Assembly: GCA_900544245.1 (NCBI GenBank)
Contig: UQUH01000050.1
Span: 1 to 11,697, forward strand
From: an uncultured Coriobacteriaceae bacterium
Lineage (GTDB): Bacteria > Actinomycetota > Coriobacteriia > Coriobacteriales > QAMH01
Length of the DNA: 11,697 bases
Direction: 5' to 3'
The position numbers and the translations under genes are program-made. Shown one piece after another: positions 5,879 through 11,697 of this stretch. Every line of letters starts with the position of its first letter. Position 1 is the stretch's first letter. The notes under the pieces are model-generated. The model saw only the letters and a list, made by a program, of their open reading frames with translations. It did not search any database and was not told the origin of the DNA.

Positions 5879-8491
5879 TTAGCCCTCCACAATCCAGCTA
5901 TCGGGAATCTGGCCGAAATCGGGATCGTATGCGCGGCCCCATTCCTCCGGACGTTCCCTGGCCATCTCGATGACATCGACTTTCCTCACGCCAACGAGAT
6001 AGCTGTTGGTCACCTCGCCAGCACAGTTCTTGGATGTCGTCGCAGACGGGCATATCAGATTGTTCGCGCCGCCGCGATCCAAGCCGCCAACGCCAGTCTC
6101 GATCTCGTCCTCGCGAGCGCCATGATCCTGGGAAACGCAACCGGGCATGATGCGCTCGGAAATGATGACGCCACCCAGCACCGTGCCGCGCTCGTTGTAC
6201 AGGGCGGCGATATCGCCATCCTCGAGGCCAAGCTTGGCAGCATCGATCGGATTCACGTACAGCGGCTCGTACAGGTAGCCATCGGGACCGGTGACCTTGC
6301 CCGTCGTGAACTCGTGGAACCAGGGGATGTCGTCATGATTGGCATGCACGCGCCAACGCGGATGGTTGGTGACGAGCAGGAACGGATAGTCCTTCGCACG
6401 CGGGCTGGAAAGGCGATCGTCATGTCCGTCGAGCGGCTCCTCGATCCAGCGCGCGACGGGACCTCGCGCCGTGTCATCGGGAAAGACCTGCGCCAGTGAC
6501 TCGGAGTAGTACTCGATCAGTCCGGACGGCGTAGAGAGCGGATGCCCCACGGGGTCTTCGTAGAAGCCTATAAGGCCATGTGGCATGTCCTCCCAATCCT
6601 CGCGCGTCGGGAAGAGCTTGAATCGGTCTTCCTTGAACTGCTCGAAGTCGGCATGCTCGCCATCTTCGATACCGGACTCGCGGAAGCCCTTCTCGATCCA
6701 GCCCATGACATCGCGTCCCTGGGTGTAGCGCTCATACAGGTTCTCGTAGTTACCGCCGAATTTCTCGAGTGCCTTGGCAACCGAACACACGGCCTCGTAA
6801 TCGCTGCGCGTGTCGCCGATGGGATCGATTGCCTGGCCTTCATACGCAATGGCATTCCACTGGCCACTGCGCACGTCAACATTGAAATCCTCGGTCTCGA
6901 ACAACGTGTTGGTGGGCAGGATGATGTCAGCGAACTTGGTGTCGTTCTCGAACCAGGGGTGCTGCACCAAGATGAAGTCGAGCTCGGGGTCGCGCATGGC
7001 CTCCTGGAAGACGTTGCCGCCTTGCCAGCAATTCGACCAGCACGGAGCATCCGACCAGATCATGCGCACGCCCTTGCCCTCTTCAGGCTCCCACTCGAAC
7101 GGAATGAACTGATCGACGGTGGCAATGCCCGCAATGACATGGCCATGCCATTCGAGCTTCTTTTCGGTGATGGCCTTGGGGATGAGCGTCTTGGGGATGA
7201 ACGGCTCAGACAGATCCATGGTCGCGCCACGATAGGCACCCTCGACGCTCGGGAGCACCGAGCAACTGGGTAGGGGATTCCACGTGGGCATATCCATGAG
7301 CTGCCACTCGATCATCTGGAACTGATTGACACCCGGCTGACCCACGCCACGCATGCCCAGCAGGTAGATCTCCATGCGAGCGGGCTCGTGCGAAAAGGCT
7401 GCGCGAATGTAGCCACCACCGTTGCAATGGGCAACGGAGACCTTCTTGCTCGCCCAGTAGCGAGCAAGCGCCTTGATGCGGTAATCGGGCACGCCGCACT
7501 TCTCGGCCGCCCAGGCCGGTGTCTTCTCGACGCCGTCTTCGCCGCGGCCCATGACGTAGTCCTCGAACTTATCGAAACCGACGGAGTGCGTGGCGATGTA
7601 GTCCTTCTCGTACGTGCCCTCGGTCAACCACACATGGGCGATTGCAAGCTGCAGGGCGACGTCAGTATTCGGCAGGACCGGAATCCACTTGTCGGCATGG
7701 ATTGCCGCGCCATAGTTAAGGTCGGGGCACACGTAAACCTGCTTGACGCCGATGTCGGTGAACCAGTATGAGATGAGACTCGACATCTGGCCGCCCCAAC
7801 CCCACGGCGTGGTTTCGGGATCGCCACCCCACACGAAGACGGCATCGGTGTGCTCTGCGATGTCCTTGATGACATTGTTGGTGATGGTCTGCATGCCAAC
7901 GGGATCCATGCCCCAAACATGCTTTGCGCCCCAGTACCAACCTTCCCAGGAATCCGGCTGACGGGCCTGCTTCAGGAAGCCGCCCGTGAGCGCCAGGAGG
8001 TTGGTCTGGCAACCATGGGCCGCATGCACGGTCTTGGTCTCTCCATGACCATCGGATTGCGCGTAGATGGAAAACGGTCCGCACTCGTCCTGAATCCTCT
8101 TGATCTCGGCCGCGATGATGTCACAGGCATCGTCCCAGGAGATGCGCTCGTACTTGGAGATACCACGGTTCTGCGGATTGCGCTCGCCATTCGGATCCCA
8201 ATCGACGCGCTTCAGTGGATACGGAATGCGGTTCTTCGAATAGGCCCTCATCTTATACGCCGTGGCAAGCGGCGGCGGACAGCTCGCCATGCCCGGTTCG
8301 AGCACGTGACCATTCTTCTCGATCTTCCAGTAATTCAGATCCTCGGGTTTATAGAGCTGGTCGTAGTGCAGCGGCCTGATGCGAGCCACACGTCCATCTT
8401 TCACATCGACTTCAGTGATGTTCGCACCCATTCCAAAGCCACAAAAGCCGATGCACTTTATCACTGACTTGTCTGTGGTTTTCTCAGACAT
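5879..8491 (-). CDS. AthL-like molybdopterin oxidoreductase (pyrogallol-phloroglucinol transhydroxylase family), 870 aa
   Basis: Large Mo-bis-MGD catalytic subunit, cytoplasmic (no Tat signal). ATG 8491 has AAAGGA 6 bases upstream; the ATG at 8506 has none. Resemblance to Pelobacter AthL from memory: RIPYPLKR then DPNGERNPQ-RG (about 88-110), YERISWDDA, and above all PDSWEGWYWG (179-188). Asp180-Ser181 correspond to AthL Asp174 and Ser175, Ser175 being the Mo ligand, and His149 lies close to AthL His144. FADIILP and the C-terminal binding domain (about 700-845) are also present. Family enzymes transfer or remove ring hydroxyls of polyphenols, and gut catechol dehydroxylases belong to the same superfamily. 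Unlike AthL, the N terminus has C13-x3-C17 plus C71, a partial Fe-S set. The amidase upstream and AthS-like gene downstream make one operon. Likely substrate is a di- or trihydroxy aromatic; not provable here. Confidence 0.88.
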   Translation of the reverse strand: MSEKTTDKSVIKCIGFCGFGMGANITEVDVKDGRVARIRPLHYDQLYKPEDLNYWKIEKNGHVLEPGMASCPPPLATAYKMRAYSKNRIPYPLKRVDWDPNGERNPQNRGISKYERISWDDACDIIAAEIKRIQDECGPFSIYAQSDGHGETKTVHAAHGCQTNLLALTGGFLKQARQPDSWEGWYWGAKHVWGMDPVGMQTITNNVIKDIAEHTDAVFVWGGDPETTPWGWGGQMSSLISYWFTDIGVKQVYVCPDLNYGAAIHADKWIPVLPNTDVALQLAIAHVWLTEGTYEKDYIATHSVGFDKFEDYVMGRGEDGVEKTPAWAAEKCGVPDYRIKALARYWASKKVSVAHCNGGGYIRAAFSHEPARMEIYLLGMRGVGQPGVNQFQMIEWQLMDMPTWNPLPSCSVLPSVEGAYRGATMDLSEPFIPKTLIPKAITEKKLEWHGHVIAGIATVDQFIPFEWEPEEGKGVRMIWSDAPCWSNCWQGGNVFQEAMRDPELDFILVQHPWFENDTKFADIILPTNTLFETEDFNVDVRSGQWNAIAYEGQAIDPIGDTRSDYEAVCSVAKALEKFGGNYENLYERYTQGRDVMGWIEKGFRESGIEDGEHADFEQFKEDRFKLFPTREDWEDMPHGLIGFYEDPVGHPLSTPSGLIEYYSESLAQVFPDDTARGPVARWIEEPLDGHDDRLSSPRAKDYPFLLVTNHPRWRVHANHDDIPWFHEFTTGKVTGPDGYLYEPLYVNPIDAAKLGLEDGDIAALYNERGTVLGGVIISERIMPGCVSQDHGAREDEIETGVGGLDRGGANNLICPSATTSKNCAGEVTNSYLVGVRKVDVIEMARERPEEWGRAYDPDFGQIPDSWIVEG

Positions 8492-8497
8492 CGTATG

Positions 8498-8503
8498 TCC
8501 TTT
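8498..8503 (-). promoter_or_regulatory. Ribosome binding site deciding the AthL-like start
   Basis: AAAGGA on the minus strand, 6 bases before ATG 8491. The in-frame ATG at 8506 overlaps this region and has no purine-rich site of its own, so the shorter 870-residue product is preferred. Confidence 0.65.
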
Positions 8504-8554
8504 CATTCAAACAAAGCGCACCCGTCGTCAGAAACGAGCGCGCCTGGTCTTTCT

Positions 8555-10036
8555 CTAAAGCGTACGGTTCTTGGTGATCTCGTAATCTGCCATCCACGGA
8601 TTGACGCGCTCATAGGCGGCACTTGCCGCGAGCAAATCAATCTCACCGTAGCGATTGCCTATGAGCTGCAGGCCAACCGGAAAGCCCTCCCTCGAGAGGC
8701 CGGCCGGGATGGATGCCGCGGGATTGCCCGTGAAGTTGCAGAAGAACGTGAGACAAAAGCCAATGAGAGGCTCGGTTTTCACGCCGCAAATTTCCTTGGG
8801 ACCAACAGTATTCCAGTTCGGATCGTTCTTAACGGGATGACACGCACACGTGGGCGAAACAATGAGGTCATAGTCCTGGAACGCCCTTTGGACCTGGTCG
8901 AAGACCTCGGTGCGGATCACCTCGTCGTCATGGAAGTCGACATATCCGCGCTTGTAGGCATCCTCCACCCAATAGATAAGTTCGTCGGGCAGATCGTCTG
9001 CGTGGTCGCGTAAAAGGTCGATACCGCCAGCCTTGATTTCCTCTATGGTACCCAGACCGCCTGAAATGGTAATCATCCTATCCCATGCCTCGGCAAGCTC
9101 GAAAGCAGAGCGCTTGAAATCGAAGCTCACAGGCTCGACGATGGCACCGGCATCCTCGAACTTCGCAGCAGCAGCCTCGCACATGACGGCGATCTCTGGC
9201 TCGACCGGGAAGATGCCGAAGTCGGGCGTGAAGCCGATACGCATACCCTTCACCGGCTTCTCCAATGCCGCAATGTAATCGCGGTCACCGAAGTCAATGC
9301 TATTGGGATCGAAGGGGTCATAGCCCGCCATCGCCTGCAGGGCATACGCGGCATCCTTGACCGAGCGGGAAATCGTTCCGTCCCAACAGTACGGATGACA
9401 GGTACCATAGGCGTTTGGCCTTGGCGCTCCGCCAATGACGCCGTTACCCGCTTTGAATCCGTAACAGCCGCACCAGGCGGCCGGAATGCGGATTGACCCA
9501 CCTCCATCGGTGCCTTCGGCGATAAACAGAATACCGTCGCCGACCGCGGCTGCCGAGCCGCCGGAGGAGCCGCCCGAGTTGTATCCGGGCTTGAACGGGG
9601 TGCTCGTGGGGCCGAACATCTTGTTGTCACACGTGCCACGAAACGCGAGAGATGGCGAGTTCGTCTTGCCAATCATGATGGCGCCCTCGTCGTTCATCGC
9701 GCCCGTATAGCTTCCCCAATGGTCATCGATCATATGGGAGAGTGCCTTGATGCCGCCGGAAGTTCCCGGCCATCCAGGCACGCCGGGAATGAAGTCCTTA
9801 GCGGCGGTTGGGATGCCGAAAAATGCTCCGCTTGCCTCGCCACGAACAAGCCTATTATCTTCGTCCTTGGCCCTTTCACGCGCTTCGTCGTAGTTGGTAT
9901 AGACAAAGGCATTGATAGAGGAGCTGCGCTCGTCAATCGCCTTGATGGTCTCTTCGACAATTTCAGACGGGGCAATCTTCTTATCTTTAATATCCGATGC
10001 CAGATCAACGGCGCTCGAGTATTCGTCAGTAATCAT
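8555..10036 (-). CDS. Amidase-signature family hydrolase (amidase A), 493 aa
   Basis: Paralogue of amidase B with the same inferred triad: Lys80 (PTAAKDF), cis-Ser157 (GGSSGGSAAA) and Ser181 (GTDGGGSIRIP). It heads module A, 63 bases before the AthL-like gene, as amidase B heads module B. The two genes align at a constant offset of 5049 bases with no indel from the ATG to near the stop, where this copy is six codons shorter. Differences cluster in some segments (residues 1-70 and the C terminus), which may reflect distinct substrates, while the active-site region is nearly unchanged. ATG 10036 lacks a strong ribosome site: only AGAAAAGAGC-type purines precede it, in contrast to the AAGGAG of amidase B. 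Substrate unknown; GatA is unlikely for lack of gatB/gatC. Confidence 0.9.
   Translation of the reverse strand: MITDEYSSAVDLASDIKDKKIAPSEIVEETIKAIDERSSSINAFVYTNYDEARERAKDEDNRLVRGEASGAFFGIPTAAKDFIPGVPGWPGTSGGIKALSHMIDDHWGSYTGAMNDEGAIMIGKTNSPSLAFRGTCDNKMFGPTSTPFKPGYNSGGSSGGSAAAVGDGILFIAEGTDGGGSIRIPAAWCGCYGFKAGNGVIGGAPRPNAYGTCHPYCWDGTISRSVKDAAYALQAMAGYDPFDPNSIDFGDRDYIAALEKPVKGMRIGFTPDFGIFPVEPEIAVMCEAAAAKFEDAGAIVEPVSFDFKRSAFELAEAWDRMITISGGLGTIEEIKAGGIDLLRDHADDLPDELIYWVEDAYKRGYVDFHDDEVIRTEVFDQVQRAFQDYDLIVSPTCACHPVKNDPNWNTVGPKEICGVKTEPLIGFCLTFFCNFTGNPAASIPAGLSREGFPVGLQLIGNRYGEIDLLAASAAYERVNPWMADYEITKNRTL
8555..10036. repeat. Diverged 1.5-kb direct duplication, copy 2 (amidase A)
   Basis: Partner of the copy at 3506-4987. 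The two direct copies bracket the AthLS-like genes, so homologous recombination between them could delete or amplify a unit of about 5 kb. Confidence 0.85.
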
Positions 10037-10044
10037 GGTTTTGC

Positions 10045-10066
10045 TCTTTTCTAAGTTCTTTTCTAA
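10045..10066 (-). repeat. 10-bp direct repeat before amidase A
   Basis: TCTTTTCTAA occurs at 10045-10054 and 10057-10066 (TTAGAAAAGA twice on the coding strand), period 12, immediately upstream of the amidase A start. It supplies the only purine-rich leader sequence there and might be a regulator site or a slippage-generated repeat. Confidence 0.4.
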
Positions 10067-10071
10067 ACGAA

Positions 10072-10114
10072 TCCGACCCCTAGCATGGTCACTAGGAACA
10101 CGTCAGGGGTCGGA
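10072..10114 (-). terminator. Terminator-like hairpin between the transporter and amidase A
   Basis: Perfect 10-bp stem TCCGACCCCT (10072-10081) / AGGGGTCGGA (10105-10114) with a 23-base loop. On the minus strand it is followed by TTCGTTTAG, a poor but T-containing tail. It probably ends or attenuates transcription from the transporter gene before module A. The long loop and interrupted tail keep this tentative. Confidence 0.5.
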
Positions 10115-10131
10115 ACTTTCGAACTATTCGC

Positions 10132-10151
10132 AAGCTGTCACCTGACAACTT
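10132..10151. promoter_or_regulatory. Operator-like dyad TGTCA-CC-TGACA
   Basis: TGTCA (10136-10140) and TGACA (10143-10147) face each other across CC. The symmetry extends to AAG/CTT at both outer ends after one mismatch. It lies about 96 bases upstream of the amidase A ATG, just after the transporter stop. This is the size and symmetry of a dimeric repressor site (GntR- or MarR-like), but no regulator gene is in the window. Confidence 0.3.
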
Positions 10152-10170
10152 CGTCCGTGCAATCCTCCTG

Positions 10171-11580
10171 TTACGCCAAACCCATGGCAGTGCAGACGAG
10201 GGGCAGGACAATGGAAACCATCAGAACAGCTGCCACGCTGGGAATCCAGCCAACCTTGAGTTCGTCGAAGGGTGAAAAATACTTGCGCTCGTTCGAGTAT
10301 GCGACGTACACGCAAAGGTCCAATGGCAACAGAAACGCCGCGGAGGAGAACACGGCACACATGAAAATCGCAGCGGTAACATTGCCACCCAGACTGATGA
10401 CAAGACCGCATACGGGAATCGTGATAAGACCGGCGACAGCTGCACCTGCAGGAAGAATGTTGTGAACAACGCAGGCGAAGACCGCGACAAGAATCATAAC
10501 GATAATCACAGGCAGGCCCATGAGAGGCGCAAATGCCGTGTTAACAAGCCAGACCATTGCACCTGTCGCGATAAAGCCAGCAACAAAGCAGCCAACAGCC
10601 CAATTGAGCATGACGACCGACCAGGGACTCTCATCGCACCACTTCTTGAACGAGACGCACTTGAACGGCGGCAGGAACATCAGGAACAGAGCAAGCAGGC
10701 CGATGACCGTCATGTCAAGCTGCGGGAACCACGAGCCGGCAATCCACAGACCCAGTGTCACGACAATGACAAGCATGCCCCAGATTTCGTCCTTGCCAAA
10801 CCCGGAAATCTCCGAACGCTCTTTCTGGATACGCTCGATTGCCTCGTCGCTAATCGGCTCGGGCTTGAATATCTTGACGATGGTGAACCATGCGATGGGA
10901 AGCAAGACAATGTTCATGATGATGCCGAGAACCATCCAGTTCGCGAACGTCACCGTAATGCCGAACGCCTGCTCGGCAAAGCCCATGGCCAAGATGTTGA
11001 CAACGCTGCCCACGGGAGTAATCCAGCCGCCGATATAAGATGCGAACGCAATGCCGAGTACGAGGGCCTTGGCCAGATTGGACTTGTTTCCCCAAGGGGT
11101 TTTGTTCTCATCCAGAATTCTGTATGCGAACGGAAGCATAACAATGACGAGAACGAGGTCATCAATGATTAGCGACAAAAGCGCCGTTGCGAGCATTAGA
11201 CCGGCAAGGACTTTCTTGGAATCATGCTTGGCCCACTTTAAAATGAACGCGATGATACGCAATGAGATGCTGGAGTATTGTACGAACAGCGCAAACGCAA
11301 AGCACGGTAAGCAAACAATCATAGCGACACTCACGCCGCTCATCCATGTTTCATTTGAAGACAAGATGCCCATTAAAGGAACGGCCGCGGCAAACGCCCA
11401 TGCCGTTATGACGATGGGAATGGGCTCGCAAATCCACATGATGACGCAAGCGACGAGAATGCCGAGCAACATCTTTCCCTCAAACGCAAGCCCTTCCGGA
11501 GTCGGAAGAAGAAACGTCACAATCACAACGAGGATCGAGAGTGCGGTTATTCCCACCTTAAAAGGTAGCTTTTCCCTCAT
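10171..11580 (-). CDS. DASS/SLC13-like anion transporter, 469 aa
   Basis: Integral membrane carrier with about 11-12 hydrophobic segments, no signal peptide, length typical of divalent anion:Na+ symporters (CitT, SdcS, VcINDY). The ATG at 11580 has GGAGGG ending 4-5 bases upstream; the upstream in-frame TTG at 11592 is not needed. The loop ASYIGGWITPVGSVVNILAMG matches the conserved IGG-T-x-G-N element of this superfamily. The two Ser-Asn-Thr hairpin motifs that bind Na+ and substrate carboxylate are replaced: SLIIDDLVLVIVMLP in the first half and HNILPAGAAVAGL in the second. The protein is therefore a divergent member, perhaps with another ion or substrate. Position ahead of the amidase and Mo-enzyme modules suggests uptake (or efflux) of the pathway's carboxylate. 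An ArsB/NhaD-type relative within the same superfamily is the alternative. Confidence 0.8.
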   Translation of the reverse strand: MREKLPFKVGITALSILVVIVTFLLPTPEGLAFEGKMLLGILVACVIMWICEPIPIVITAWAFAAAVPLMGILSSNETWMSGVSVAMIVCLPCFAFALFVQYSSISLRIIAFILKWAKHDSKKVLAGLMLATALLSLIIDDLVLVIVMLPFAYRILDENKTPWGNKSNLAKALVLGIAFASYIGGWITPVGSVVNILAMGFAEQAFGITVTFANWMVLGIIMNIVLLPIAWFTIVKIFKPEPISDEAIERIQKERSEISGFGKDEIWGMLVIVVTLGLWIAGSWFPQLDMTVIGLLALFLMFLPPFKCVSFKKWCDESPWSVVMLNWAVGCFVAGFIATGAMVWLVNTAFAPLMGLPVIIVMILVAVFACVVHNILPAGAAVAGLITIPVCGLVISLGGNVTAAIFMCAVFSSAAFLLPLDLCVYVAYSNERKYFSPFDELKVGWIPSVAAVLMVSIVLPLVCTAMGLA

Positions 11581-11585
11581 TTTTC

Positions 11586-11590
11586 CCTCC
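11586..11590 (-). promoter_or_regulatory. Ribosome binding site deciding the transporter start
   Basis: GGAGG on the minus strand, 5 bases before ATG 11580. It overlaps the possible TTG codon at 11592, which argues against that start. Confidence 0.75.
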
Positions 11591-11697
11591 AAAATGAATC
11601 AAAATAGTTGGACTCAAAATGAGCATCCCAAATCAGTCGCGTGGGGGTGCGCCCCAATCACTGGAGACGCTAAGCAGCCAAGCCTAGCGATTTCCTG
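11590..11697 (-). promoter_or_regulatory. Upstream region of the transporter: repeated CAAAAT elements and dyads
   Basis: No gene is visible. TCAAAAT recurs at 11599-11605 and 11614-11620, and CAAAATGA at 11590-11597 and 11615-11622. A small perfect dyad CTCA-AAA-TGAG lies at 11613-11623. GGGG-TGCG-CCCC (11644-11655) forms a short hairpin, and CGCTA (11668-11672) faces TAGCG (11685-11689). These could be promoter-associated regulator sites or the end of an upstream transcript. I cannot pick out a convincing -35/-10 pair. Confidence 0.3.

Noticed and set aside
10121..10148. Sigma70-type promoter TTGTCA-N16-TAGTTC before amidase A
   Set aside because: The -35 is fair but the -10 matches the consensus at only two of six bases.
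1..11697. CRISPR arrays, tRNA/rRNA genes, transposases or attachment sites
   Set aside because: None seen: no regularly spaced repeats, no cloverleaf-like sequence noted and no transposase or integrase motifs in the reading frames.

Overview
All convincing genes lie on the minus strand and read right to left. The window looks like an accessory anaerobic-metabolism locus from a moderately high-GC anaerobe. The nearest match I can suggest is a gut or rumen actinobacterium of the Coriobacteriia/Eggerthellaceae type. That rests on the density of cytoplasmic molybdopterin oxidoreductases with small Fe-S partners; no rRNA or other taxonomic marker is present, so the assignment is inference.

Layout in order of transcription: (1) a divergent DASS/SLC13-type anion transporter (11580-10171). 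(2) Module A: an amidase-signature hydrolase (10036-8555), a large Mo-bis-MGD subunit closely resembling pyrogallol-phloroglucinol transhydroxylase AthL (8491-5879), and its AthS-like Fe-S subunit with a C-terminal beta-barrel domain (5876-5103). (3) Module B: a second, collinear amidase paralogue (4987-3488), a Mo/W-bis-pterin oxidoreductase of the acetylene-hydratase-like branch (3342-1102), and a minimal two-cluster ferredoxin subunit (1098-769). (4) After two strong hairpins, a 76-residue Cys-rich protein (617-387) and the N-terminal 128 residues of a radical SAM protein (386 to the left edge, incomplete).

Both modules use the same plan: amidase, then cytoplasmic Mo/W enzyme, then a Fe-S subunit with only two obvious [4Fe-4S] clusters. 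The two Mo enzymes come from different branches of the DMSO reductase superfamily, whereas the amidases are recent paralogues. A plausible reading is a pathway that imports an organic anion, cleaves an amide bond, and carries out a Mo-dependent dehydroxylation, hydroxyl transfer or hydration, probably on an aromatic compound. Substrate and product cannot be read from sequence. Each amidase is preceded by a perfect 10-bp-stem hairpin, suggesting that the modules are separately controlled. I see no mobile elements, tRNA/rRNA or CRISPR, and no gap over 300 bases lacks a gene.
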